Shown: positions 16,680 to 24,736 of the stretch, piece by piece
Position numbering within the stretch: the first letter of the stretch is position 1
Layout of the letters: each line of letters opens with the position of its first letter
Source: Thermocrinis albus DSM 14484
GTDB lineage: Bacteria > Aquificota > Aquificia > Aquificales > Aquificaceae
Direction: 5' to 3'
Assembly (NCBI RefSeq): GCF_000025605.1
Contig: NC_013894.1
Span: 915,529-979,528, forward strand
Length of the DNA stretch: 64,000 bases
The notes under the pieces: generated by a model
Seen by the model: only the letters and a program-made list of their open reading frames with translations
Told to the model about the DNA's origin: nothing
The model's database searches: none
Position numbers and translations under genes: made by a program

Positions 16680-16981
16680 CCCATACTCCTCAGAATGGTC
16701 TTTCCTTCCTCAGATATTTTATCTTTATCCCAAGGTGGTTCAAAGACAAAGTTCACTACCACATCCTTAAGCTGAGGTATTTGAGAAAGGACAAACTCCC
16801 TTATGTAATGAGCAAAGTAACTCTTCGCGGGACAACCTTGCACTGTTAAGGTCATATCCACATAAGCTATGCCATCCTTTACCTGAACGCCGTACACAAG
16901 ACCCAGGTTCACTATATCCAGGGGTATTTCAGGGTCCTTCACTTTTTTCAAACTTTCCAAGATCAGCTCCTCAAGAGTCAT
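16667..16981 (-). CDS. MIP18/DUF59 family protein (SufT-like)
   Basis: A 104-residue DUF59 protein with KVKDPEIPLDIVNLGLVYGVQV and LTVQGCPAKSYF carrying the conserved cysteine. The family includes SufT, PaaD and eukaryotic MIP18, which help iron-sulfur protein maturation. The length equals the isolated domain. It overlaps galE upstream (11 bp) and the V4R gene downstream (13 bp). A general Fe-S maturation role is inferred from the family. Confidence 0.88.
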   Translation of the reverse strand: MTLEELILESLKKVKDPEIPLDIVNLGLVYGVQVKDGIAYVDMTLTVQGCPAKSYFAHYIREFVLSQIPQLKDVVVNFVFEPPWDKDKISEEGKTILRSMGWNI

Positions 16982-17954
16982 GTTTTTCTAATATAAGCTC
17001 CCACTCCCACAAAGTCTTTACAATAAAGGAAAGATCATCAAAGGATGGTTTCCAACCTGTCAAAGTAACTAGCTTGGCGGGATCAGCCACCAGCTCAGGA
17101 GGGTCTCCTTCTCTTCTCTCCGTGTAGCGTACCTCGAAATCTCTTCCCGTAACTTCCTTCACCACCCTTATTACCTCCAGTACTGAGTAACCTTTACCGT
17201 ACCCTACGTTAAACACATCACTTTGACCACCTTCCAAAAGGTACTCCAGTACTCTAAGGTGAGCGTTGCAAAGATCGGTAACGTGTATGTAGTCCCTTAC
17301 ACATGTACCATCAGGTGTGGGATAGTCGGTACCGTAAACCTCCAGATAGGGTATATCACCTTTTGCCACTTTTACCGCCCTCGCTATAAGATGTGTAGGA
17401 TTCTGCTTTACAGGACCTAGTTTCAGCTCAGGATCAGCGCCTGCCACGTTGAAGTACCTGAGTATCCCAAACTTCAAGCCCTCTGCTCTGGCAAAGTCCT
17501 CCACCATCCTCTCACCCATCAGCTTACTCCACCCGTAGGGGTTTATAGGAACCGTGGGATCTGACTCCTTGACAGGTAGGGAGGAAGGAGTGCCATATAC
17601 TGCCGCACTGGAGGAGAAAATCATGTACTTGACACCTGCTCTCTTCATAGCTCTCAGAAGGTTCCAAGTGGCCTGAAGGTTATTCTCGTAATACTCTAGA
17701 GGTTTTCTTACACTTTCGTGAACCAGTATCTTGGCAGCGAAGTGCATAACAATATCAGGTCTAAAGTCCAGCATTAATTCTTCCAGCGGTGCATAAAGGA
17801 GAAGATCCAAAACCACCAACCTGCCGTAAAGGACAGCCTCACGTTTCCCTGTACTAAGGTTGTCTACCACAAGGACTTGGTAACCCTTTTCTCCCAACAG
17901 TTTCACCATGTGGGAGCCTATGTATCCCGCACCTCCAGTCACCAACACTTTCAT
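16971..17954 (-). CDS. galE: UDP-glucose 4-epimerase
   Basis: A 327-residue extended short-chain dehydrogenase. GGAGYIGSH is the NAD-binding motif, YGWSKLMGE supplies the catalytic Tyr-x3-Lys, and DGTCVRDYIHVTDL is typical of GalE. It interconverts UDP-glucose and UDP-galactose for surface sugars. An in-frame start at 17996 would add 14 residues that overlap the upstream gene; the ATG at 17954 starts directly at MKVLVTGGAGYIGS and overlaps the upstream stop (ATGA), so it is preferred. Confidence 0.95.
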   Translation of the reverse strand: MKVLVTGGAGYIGSHMVKLLGEKGYQVLVVDNLSTGKREAVLYGRLVVLDLLLYAPLEELMLDFRPDIVMHFAAKILVHESVRKPLEYYENNLQATWNLLRAMKRAGVKYMIFSSSAAVYGTPSSLPVKESDPTVPINPYGWSKLMGERMVEDFARAEGLKFGILRYFNVAGADPELKLGPVKQNPTHLIARAVKVAKGDIPYLEVYGTDYPTPDGTCVRDYIHVTDLCNAHLRVLEYLLEGGQSDVFNVGYGKGYSVLEVIRVVKEVTGRDFEVRYTERREGDPPELVADPAKLVTLTGWKPSFDDLSFIVKTLWEWELILEKHDS

Positions 17955-18919
17955 ACCGTTATCTCCCTCAGCCAGTCCCAGTTTTCCAGAAACCACTCCA
18001 CCGTTCTTCTTATTCCTTCTTCTAAACTAACCTGAGGCTCCCATCCCAGTAGGTCCTTGGCCTTACCTATGTCCGCCCACGTGGCCTGCATATCGGCCTT
18101 GTGGAAATCTCCGTACTGCAACTGTACTTTCTTTCCAGTGTACTTTTCCACAAGGTCTATGACCTCTAAAAGGCTGTGAGGTCTGTTACCTCCCAAGTTT
18201 ATTATCTGGTAACCCAAAGGTGTGAGAGCTCTTACTGTACCTTCTGCTATGTCATCTATGTAGGTAAAGTCCCTCTTCTGACTTCCGTCTCCAAAAACCT
18301 GGATAGGTTTTCCTTCAAGAGCCCATTTGATGAACCTGAAAACACTCATGTCAGGTCTTCCTGCAGGACCGTAGACGGTAAAGTAACGTAGAACGGTCAC
18401 GTCTATACCGTAGAGGTAGTGGTAGGTGTAGGCTATCACCTCGGCAGCCTTCTTGGAGGCCGCATAAGGTGATATGGGAGTGTTAACAGGAAGATCTTCA
18501 CGAAAGGGCATACTCTGCCCTGCGTATAGGGAGGATGTGGAAGCGAGGACGAATTTCTGGACACCGTATCGCTTACAAAGATCCAGAAGATGGAGGGTCC
18601 CTAAGGCGTTGGTTCTCATATAGACGAAGGGGTCTTCCATAGAGGAACGTACACCCGCTCTAGCTGCTTCGTTGATGACAGCATCAAACTTATGTACCTG
18701 AAACACAACACTGAGAGCCTCCATGTTCTCCACATCCACCTGATAGAAGACAAAGGATGGAAATCTCTTAAGGTTCTCCAAGCGATGCCATTTAAGGCGC
18801 ACGTCGTAGTAATGGTTAAGGTTGTCTATCCCCACTACATGGAAACCTTTTTCCAGAAGTTTTTGTGAAACCTTCCATCCGATAAAGCCTGCACAACCGG
18901 TTACGAGAATAGTGGGCAT
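17951..18919 (-). CDS. NAD-dependent sugar-nucleotide epimerase (UDP-glucuronate 4-epimerase-like)
   Basis: About 322 residues of an extended SDR. VTGCAGFIGWKVSQ binds NAD, SPYAASKKAAE gives the catalytic Tyr and Lys, and GPAGRPDMSVFRF with GDGSQKRDFTYIDD resembles CapI-type UDP-glucuronate epimerases. Substrate assignment is by family only. Two ATGs lie six bases apart (18925, 18919). The TATAAT box touches the first, so transcription should begin near the second, and I use 18919 as a leaderless start. It forms a pair with galE for polysaccharide precursors. Confidence 0.87.
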   Translation of the reverse strand: MPTILVTGCAGFIGWKVSQKLLEKGFHVVGIDNLNHYYDVRLKWHRLENLKRFPSFVFYQVDVENMEALSVVFQVHKFDAVINEAARAGVRSSMEDPFVYMRTNALGTLHLLDLCKRYGVQKFVLASTSSLYAGQSMPFREDLPVNTPISPYAASKKAAEVIAYTYHYLYGIDVTVLRYFTVYGPAGRPDMSVFRFIKWALEGKPIQVFGDGSQKRDFTYIDDIAEGTVRALTPLGYQIINLGGNRPHSLLEVIDLVEKYTGKKVQLQYGDFHKADMQATWADIGKAKDLLGWEPQVSLEEGIRRTVEWFLENWDWLREITV

Positions 18920-18925
18920 TGGCAT

Positions 18926-18931
18926 ATTATA
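18926..18931 (-). promoter_or_regulatory. -10 element of the epimerase-galE operon
   Basis: A perfect TATAAT on the minus strand lies between the initiator tRNA and the epimerase. The expected start site falls at about 18919, on the second ATG, which predicts a leaderless mRNA. Confidence 0.55.
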
Positions 18932-18947
18932 CAGAACTTTTTGAAAA

Positions 18948-19021
18948 TTGCGGGGGCGGGATTTGAACCCGCGACCTCTGGCTTATGAGGCCAGCGAGCT
19001 ACCGGGCTGCTCCACCCCGCG
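18948..19021 (-). tRNA. Initiator tRNA-fMet (CAT)
   Basis: A complete cloverleaf of 74 nt without an encoded CCA. The acceptor stem begins with C1 facing A72, the mismatch that marks bacterial initiator tRNA, followed by six G/C pairs. The D-arm GAGCAGCCCGGTAGCTC, the anticodon loop CTCATAA and the T-loop TTCAAAT also fit initiators. The three pairs below the anticodon loop read GGC/GCC rather than the usual GGG/CCC. It has its own promoter upstream. Confidence 0.97.
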
Positions 19022-19035
19022 TCAGAACCTTAAAT

Positions 19036-19063
19036 ATTATAACTCATATAATCACAAGGTCAA
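19036..19063 (-). promoter_or_regulatory. Sigma-70-type promoter of tRNA-fMet
   Basis: On the minus strand TTGACC (19063-19058) is followed after 16 bp by TATAAT (19041-19036), and the tRNA begins 14 bases further on. The -35 part lies inside the 3' end of the M24 peptidase gene. Confidence 0.75.
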
Positions 19064-20105
19064 GGGATATCTCCGAAAGAGGTTCCGCAGAAGAACTTTT
19101 CACCACCACTATGTTTTCTAACCTAACACCCCACTTACCGGGTAAATACACACCCGGCTCTATAGTGAACACCATACCCTCCTCTATGTAATCCTTCACA
19201 TTCTTGTAAACCCTCGGATATTCGTGTATCTCAACCCCTACACCGTGACCGGTAGAGTGGTTGAAGAACTTACCTAAACCTTTTCGGGTTATGTGATCTC
19301 TAGCTGCTCTGTCTACATCTGCCAATCTGTTACCCACCTTGGCCTTTTCTAAAGCATACATGTGCGCGTCTCTCACCACCGTGTACACCTTTATAAACTC
19401 CTCATCTGGTTTACCTATATGGATGGTTCTTGTAAAATCGGTGCAGTATCCTTTGTAAAGGATTCCCATGTCTATGAGGAGGGGGCCCTTATCTCCTATG
19501 GTACGGTGAGATGTCTCCCAGTGGGGTATGGAGGACCCTTCACCAAAGGCCACTATGGCTGGAAAACTCTCACCTGTGGCACCTACCTCAAATGCCCTTT
19601 GCACTATGAAGGCTCTGATATCCATCTCTTTCATACCCGGCTTCACGATAGATAGAACATCCCTGTATATACCATCTGCTTTAAGCACACCTTCCTTCAT
19701 TATGGATATCTCCTCGCTGGTTTTAACAGCCCTTACCCTGTCCAAAAAGCCCACAAAACCCACCCACCTAACATCCTTCGTCCTCAACTTCTTTCTGAAC
19801 TGGCAGGTGACCCTGTCTATCTCAAAACCAACGCGCCTCAAACCCAACTCCCTCACCATCTGTTTGAGAAATCCAAAAAAGCTTCCCCGGATCTCCAGCA
19901 CCTTCCAGTCTTTAAGAAGATCTTTGGCACGATGATAGTATCTTCCATCCGTCATAAAATAAGCGTCCCCTTGAGTGAGGAGTACGTAAGCGTTGCTGGA
20001 CCTAAAACGGGAGAGATAAAACACGTTTGCCTGCGAGCTGAAAAGAAAGCCGTCCAGATCCTTCTCCACCACTAGGTTCTTTACCTTACCCAGAATGTCT
20101 TTCAT
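19044..20105 (-). CDS. M24 family aminopeptidase (Xaa-Pro type)
   Basis: A 353-residue pita-bread metallopeptidase. The N-terminal ~120 residues form the creatinase-like domain. The C-terminal catalytic domain carries the five metal ligands: LIDMG and CTDFTRT (Asp, Asp), STGHGVGVEIHE (His), FTIEPGVY (Glu) and VRLENIV (Glu). Members remove N-terminal residues before proline. It overlaps the 3' end of rpoN by 20 bp, so it is the last gene of the hemN-rpoN operon. Confidence 0.92.
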   Translation of the reverse strand: MKDILGKVKNLVVEKDLDGFLFSSQANVFYLSRFRSSNAYVLLTQGDAYFMTDGRYYHRAKDLLKDWKVLEIRGSFFGFLKQMVRELGLRRVGFEIDRVTCQFRKKLRTKDVRWVGFVGFLDRVRAVKTSEEISIMKEGVLKADGIYRDVLSIVKPGMKEMDIRAFIVQRAFEVGATGESFPAIVAFGEGSSIPHWETSHRTIGDKGPLLIDMGILYKGYCTDFTRTIHIGKPDEEFIKVYTVVRDAHMYALEKAKVGNRLADVDRAARDHITRKGLGKFFNHSTGHGVGVEIHEYPRVYKNVKDYIEEGMVFTIEPGVYLPGKWGVRLENIVVVKSSSAEPLSEISLDLVII

Positions 20106-21225
20106 GGGACAACATTCTCCTGTACTTACATACTGTGCGTCTCGCTAGGTTTATACCCTTGGCCCTAAGAGCTTCGCAGAGTTTTCTGTCACTAACATCG
20201 CCCAGCTGCTGTATGACCTCCTTTACCGCTCTTAAAACCTCCTCGGTACTGTACCCGTCCTTACTTTCCCTCTTGAAGAAGAACTTAATGGGAAAAATCC
20301 CCACAGGTGTTTTGACGTACTTGTTGGATAGGACTCTACTTACCGATGAAAGACTCACGTTGACCACTTGTGCCAGCTCCCTCATGGTGAGACTCTTGAG
20401 GGGCCCCTTTCCTAAAAGGAAATCCTTCTGCCTCTCCAGTATAAGCTCACCGGCCTTCCTTAGGATGTTCCTTCTCAAAGATAAAAGAACGTTCCAGCGT
20501 TTTACCTTTTCCAGAACCTCCTTGGGGAGATCTTCCTCTCCTCCTATCTCTATAAAGTCATCTCTGACCACCACGTACCACTCCTCGCCGTCCCACTCTA
20601 AGAGGAGATCCACACTACCTGAAGAGTACTCGGTAGTTTCATCTTCCGCAGGATAAAGCTTCAGTCTACCGGCAAGCTCCTTCACAGCTTTAGAGGCCCT
20701 TCCCGTTCTGAAAAACTCCAAAACTTCTTTAAGCAGATCCCCATTATCTGGAAACATCTCCTCTATCTGAACCTTTATAAACTCCTCCATACTCTTACTG
20801 GCTATACCTGTAGGCTCCAGTTCCTTCATGATGAACTCTCTTATGTCCTCCACATAGTCGGGATGCACACCCCATCTTTCCGCTATAGAGTTAACATCTC
20901 CTCTAAAGAAACCTCTGTCGTCAAGACAGTAGATGATATCCATAGCTACATCCAGTTCTGTACCGTCAAGTTCCATCTTGATCTGCTGCAGAATGCTTTC
21001 CCACCAACTCCTCTTGCTGGCCACTTGAGGAGCCGGTAGATCCTGGCGAAACCACCTGACACGTCTGCTCATAGTCTGAAAAACATAAGGAGCATCCTTC
21101 AGGTCCTCTTCCAAAATGGCCTGAAGTTCCTCGGAGGGTACCGTGAGAAGTTGAAGGTGCCCCTTGAGAAGTATGGTAAGATTGAGCTTTGCCTCTACCG
21201 AGGCCTTTACCTGATTCCTCAGCAT
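20086..21225 (-). CDS. rpoN: RNA polymerase sigma-54 factor
   Basis: A 379-residue sigma-54. The N-terminal activator region is short but retains LNLTILLKGHLQLLTVPSEEL. The central core-binding domain follows. The DNA-binding part has a helix-turn-helix (LAQVVNVSLSSVSRVLSNKYV) and the RpoN box at the very end (ARRTVCKYRRML), which reads -24 elements. It directs activator-dependent transcription, so enhancer-binding proteins should exist elsewhere. A TATAAT box overlapping the upstream gene's stop codon gives it its own promoter. No clear GG-N10-GC promoter was found in the window. Confidence 0.94.
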   Translation of the reverse strand: MLRNQVKASVEAKLNLTILLKGHLQLLTVPSEELQAILEEDLKDAPYVFQTMSRRVRWFRQDLPAPQVASKRSWWESILQQIKMELDGTELDVAMDIIYCLDDRGFFRGDVNSIAERWGVHPDYVEDIREFIMKELEPTGIASKSMEEFIKVQIEEMFPDNGDLLKEVLEFFRTGRASKAVKELAGRLKLYPAEDETTEYSSGSVDLLLEWDGEEWYVVVRDDFIEIGGEEDLPKEVLEKVKRWNVLLSLRRNILRKAGELILERQKDFLLGKGPLKSLTMRELAQVVNVSLSSVSRVLSNKYVKTPVGIFPIKFFFKRESKDGYSTEEVLRAVKEVIQQLGDVSDRKLCEALRAKGINLARRTVCKYRRMLSHERHSG

Positions 21226-21234
21226 GTACTTTAA

Positions 21235-21240
21235 ATTATA
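21235..21240 (-). promoter_or_regulatory. -10 element of rpoN
   Basis: TATAAT on the minus strand overlaps the TAA stop codon of the upstream CNNM gene (21236-21238). The rpoN ATG follows after 9 bases, so the leader would be only about 3 nt long. Confidence 0.5.
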
Positions 21241-22483
21241 CTTTCTCCTCCTCCATAGCTATGATGAGAACACTGACTACTCTGTTACCTTCCATTTTGT
21301 CTACTCTGAACTTGTAGCCATCGTACACAAACTCATCTCCTTCGTCTGGCATCTTACCTAACTGAGCCATGACGAACCCTCCTACCGTGTCATACTCGTA
21401 ATCTTCCGGAAGCTCAAAACCCAATAACTTGGAAACCCTCTCCACATCTACCCAACCGTAAACCTTGTAAGCCTCTCTGGATATTTTGACTATATCCTCC
21501 TCCCAACTTTCTGGCAGTTCCTCAAAGATAAACTCAAGAAGATCATGGAGGGTTACTATACCCACCAAGTCACCGTGCTCCCCTACTACCACAGCCATCT
21601 GACTTCCTGCAGCTTTCATCTCAGCCAGAAGACGGTCCAAAGTGAGCATATGGGGCACCACCAAGAGATCCCTTTTGTAGTCCTTAAGAGGTTTGTCCAT
21701 CTTGTCTTCCACAGGTATGAGATCCTTTACCCAAACCACTCCTGTCACATTGTCGGGATTATCACGGTACAGGGGTATCCTGCTATGCTTGTGTTTAAGG
21801 ATCTTGTCCCACACTTCTCCCACCTTACTCTCCTCCTCCAAAAGAAAGAGTTCGGTTCTTGGTGTCATGACTTCCTTAACGGTGACCTCAGAAAAGCTGA
21901 GAGCCCTCTCCGCAAGACTTTTCTCCATCTCCTCTATGGCACCTTGCCACACACCTACTTCCAGAAGTTCCACAAACACGTCCCTGTGGGAAGGGTTTTT
22001 CAGCTCCGTATCCAACGCCCTGAGAAACCTCTCTACAGGTTTCATGAGAAGGAACCTCACAGGAGAAAGGAGTTGATGCACCACATAGAAAGGCACAGCG
22101 TACAACAGAGAAAGACGTGTGGCATAGTGGAGAACTACGTTCTTGGGAATAACCTCCCCCAAGAAGAATATAAGAACGCTCATGAGGACTACCGATAGGC
22201 CTGCTCCCTCTTGCCCCATCAAGGACACAAAGATCTTGGTTCCGTAAGAGGAGATGAGCACGTTAGCTATCTCGTTGCCCAAAAGGATGGAGAGGAGAAC
22301 CTGCTTAGGGTCCCTGAGAAGTTTAACGAGGATAGGGTATATCTTCTTGTTCTGGTACCTGCGTAAAAGGTATCTGTTAAGACCAAAAAGTACCACCTCC
22401 GAAGAGGAGAAGAATCCTGAAAGAAAAAGGAAGAAGATGATGACAGATATGTCAGTAAAGATTGCAGGCAACGAACCTTCCAT
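21236..22483 (-). CDS. CNNM/CorC-HlyC family membrane protein
   Basis: A 415-residue protein with the CNNM layout: an N-terminal DUF21 membrane domain with about four hydrophobic helices (ISVIIFFLFLSGFFSSSEVVLFGLNRY), a pair of CBS domains (from VKEVMTPRTELF to about residue 325), and a C-terminal CorC_HlyC domain. The family is linked to magnesium and cobalt export or sensing; older hemolysin names are not supported by function. Its start overlaps the ABC ATPase gene by 32 bp. Confidence 0.93.
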   Translation of the reverse strand: MEGSLPAIFTDISVIIFFLFLSGFFSSSEVVLFGLNRYLLRRYQNKKIYPILVKLLRDPKQVLLSILLGNEIANVLISSYGTKIFVSLMGQEGAGLSVVLMSVLIFFLGEVIPKNVVLHYATRLSLLYAVPFYVVHQLLSPVRFLLMKPVERFLRALDTELKNPSHRDVFVELLEVGVWQGAIEEMEKSLAERALSFSEVTVKEVMTPRTELFLLEEESKVGEVWDKILKHKHSRIPLYRDNPDNVTGVVWVKDLIPVEDKMDKPLKDYKRDLLVVPHMLTLDRLLAEMKAAGSQMAVVVGEHGDLVGIVTLHDLLEFIFEELPESWEEDIVKISREAYKVYGWVDVERVSKLLGFELPEDYEYDTVGGFVMAQLGKMPDEGDEFVYDGYKFRVDKMEGNRVVSVLIIAMEEEKV

Positions 22484-23345
22484 CTACGATAACCTCCCTC
22501 AAACTTCTCTCACACTCTTCTTTACGGTACCTGCACATACTGTAAAAAGGACACGCCGCATCAAAGAACGGAACCGTTTCCGTCCATTCTCCTTTACTTC
22601 TGAGGGAAGGGTGGCGTGCAGGTACGTGGTCAAGAAGATAACGAGTGTAGGGATGTAGAGGCTCCAAAAGAAGTTTCTCCTTGTCCCCATACTCCAACAG
22701 TTTACCCCTGTAAAGGACGTAGAGAATGTCTGCAGTGTACTTGACGGCAGTTATGTCATGGGTTATGAGAAGCACACCTGTTCCCATACTCCTTAACTCC
22801 ACAAAGAGGTCCAGAATGTCCCTCTTTCTACTGGCATCCAAGGAAGCTGTTGGTTCGTCTGCCACTATGAAGGCAGGCTTTAGCGCCATGGCTCTAGCTA
22901 TGGCTACCCTCTGCCTTTGCCCTCCTGAAAGCTGATGAGGTTTCCTATCTAAGAAGCTGTTGTCCAATCCCACCTTCTGTAAGGCCTCCACCACTACCTT
23001 CTCTCTATCCTTCACCTTGTGAACCACCAAAGGCTCCTCCAGTATCTCCCTCACTCTCATACGAGGATTGAGGGAGGTGGTAGGATCCTGGAAAACCACC
23101 GAGACCATACGCGTGTACTCCTTTCCCATGGCAAAGATGTCCATACCTCCCAGCAACACCCTTCCGGAAGTAGGTCTCTCCAGCCGCAGTATTATCTTTC
23201 CCAAAGTGGACTTCCCGGAACCTGACTCTCCCACCAGAGCGGTGATCCTACCTTTTGGAAGAACCATAGAGATGTCCCTCAAAGCCCAGAAGGAACTTCC
23301 GAACCTCTTAGAGACTTTTTCCAGCCTAAGATCCAGCTCCTTCAT
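22452..23345 (-). CDS. Oligopeptide-type ABC transporter ATPase (DppF/OppF-like)
   Basis: A 297-residue ATPase with Walker A GESGSGKS, the ABC signature LSGGQRQRVAIARA, Walker B FIVADEPTASLD, and the C-terminal oligopeptide extension with HPYTRYLL and four cysteines (CPFYSMCRYRKEEC and CNLY). These cysteines resemble those that bind an Fe-S cluster in some DppF/OppF proteins. No permease or binding protein is adjacent; the DppB-type permease lies at 3473. It overlaps hemN upstream (ATGA). Confidence 0.9.
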   Translation of the reverse strand: MKELDLRLEKVSKRFGSSFWALRDISMVLPKGRITALVGESGSGKSTLGKIILRLERPTSGRVLLGGMDIFAMGKEYTRMVSVVFQDPTTSLNPRMRVREILEEPLVVHKVKDREKVVVEALQKVGLDNSFLDRKPHQLSGGQRQRVAIARAMALKPAFIVADEPTASLDASRKRDILDLFVELRSMGTGVLLITHDITAVKYTADILYVLYRGKLLEYGDKEKLLLEPLHPYTRYLLDHVPARHPSLRSKGEWTETVPFFDAACPFYSMCRYRKEECERSLREVIVDGRFVACNLY

Positions 23346-24712
23346 ATGGTCCTAGAAAACCTGCTCTCCCTCCTACTTCTTACGTACTCATCAAAGACCA
23401 TAGCTATATTCCTTATCAAGAGTCTACCTCTCGGAAGGACCTGAATACTTCTGTCGGATATCCTCAGAAGATCATCCTTCTCCATGTCAGAAAGCTGTTC
23501 TAACTCCCACGCAAAATGTTCCTCAAACCGGATACCGAACATCTCCTCTATCTTATCAAAGGAACAGTAAAAGTTACACATAAGATCCATTATTACCTCT
23601 CGGCGCAGGAGATCCTCCTCGGAGAGGAGAAATCCTCTCATGGTGGCCAACCGGCCTTCATCTAAGGCAGCGTAATACTCCCTTATAGTTTTGTAGTTCT
23701 GGAAATAAGAATCCTGAAGCATACCTATGGAGGTGGCTCCTATACCTATTAGATCTACACCTTTACGTGTTGTGTAGCCCTGGAAGTTTCTCCAAAGGGT
23801 TCCATTCCTCTGAGCTTCCGCTAGTTCATCGTTGGGTTTGGCAAAGTGATCCATACCTATGTAAACGTAACCAGCTGACTGGAACATCTCTATGGTTAGC
23901 TCCAACATACTGAGCTTTTCCTCGGGAGGTGGAAGTGTAGAAGGATCTATCTTACGCTGTAGAGGCTTTAACCAAGGAACATAGGCGAAGTTGAAGACGG
24001 CAACTCTATCAGGGTCCAACTCTATAGTTTTTTCTATAGTTCTCTTAAACTTCTCCACGTTCTGGAAGGGAAGACCGTAGATGAGATCTATGTTTATACT
24101 GGAAAAGCCTAAATCCCTCAGGTTCTTCATCACCTCTCGCATAAGAGATTCAGGCTGCAGTCTGTTTATAGCTCTCTGCACGTCTTCGTTTATGTCCTGA
24201 AGGCCCATACTTATACGGTTGAAACCCAACCTTTTGAGGGTTTCCAGCTGACCCTCCTGAAGATATCGGGGATCTATCTCTACACTTATCTCAGCATCCT
24301 GAGAAAACCGGAAATGTTCCTTTATCCTATCAAAAAGCTCCTCTATCTCTTGCGGACTCAAAAAGTTGGGTGTGCCTCCACCCCAGTGAAGTTGAACAAC
24401 TGGCCTTGATGTGTCCAGAAGTTCTGCTAACATTCTGAGTTCTTTCGTTACGTAGCTGAGATACCTACCCGTTACGTCCTTACGGTGGGATATTATGACG
24501 TTACACCCACAGAACCAACAGGCACTTTCACAGAAAGGGATGTGAAAATAAAGAGAGAGAGGTCTTTTGGTTTCATTGCTTTCCACAAGCTTTCTCCTGT
24601 AGTCTTCGTGGGTGACCCCCTCGTGAAACTCGGTAGCGGGAGGGTAACTGGTGTAGCGGGGCCCTGGTCTATCGTACTTTTCTATAAGCTTTCTATCAAA
24701 CACTGTGCGCAT
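23342..24712 (-). CDS. hemN: Oxygen-independent coproporphyrinogen III oxidase
   Basis: A 456-residue radical-SAM enzyme. CESACWFCGC (Cys61, 65, 68 and 70) is the exact HemN cluster motif, including the extra fourth cysteine, preceded by YTSYPPATEF and LYFHIPF. HWGGGTPNFL is also diagnostic. It decarboxylates coproporphyrinogen III to protoporphyrinogen IX without oxygen, using two SAM molecules. It heads the minus-strand operon hemN-ABC ATPase-CNNM-rpoN-peptidase. hemB lies 1 kb away on the other strand. Confidence 0.97.
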   Translation of the reverse strand: MRTVFDRKLIEKYDRPGPRYTSYPPATEFHEGVTHEDYRRKLVESNETKRPLSLYFHIPFCESACWFCGCNVIISHRKDVTGRYLSYVTKELRMLAELLDTSRPVVQLHWGGGTPNFLSPQEIEELFDRIKEHFRFSQDAEISVEIDPRYLQEGQLETLKRLGFNRISMGLQDINEDVQRAINRLQPESLMREVMKNLRDLGFSSINIDLIYGLPFQNVEKFKRTIEKTIELDPDRVAVFNFAYVPWLKPLQRKIDPSTLPPPEEKLSMLELTIEMFQSAGYVYIGMDHFAKPNDELAEAQRNGTLWRNFQGYTTRKGVDLIGIGATSIGMLQDSYFQNYKTIREYYAALDEGRLATMRGFLLSEEDLLRREVIMDLMCNFYCSFDKIEEMFGIRFEEHFAWELEQLSDMEKDDLLRISDRSIQVLPRGRLLIRNIAMVFDEYVRSRRESRFSRTI

Positions 24713-24736
24713 GGTAATTAATTTAAGTAAAATTCT
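24713..24736. promoter_or_regulatory. 24-bp divergent promoter region, hemN / moxR
   Basis: Only 24 bp separate the divergent start codons. The gap is nearly all A and T, with TAAAAT 5-10 bases before the moxR ATG and AT-rich -10-like sequence toward hemN. Neither gene has a Shine-Dalgarno sequence here, which suggests leaderless or very short leaders. Inferred from spacing. Confidence 0.35.
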
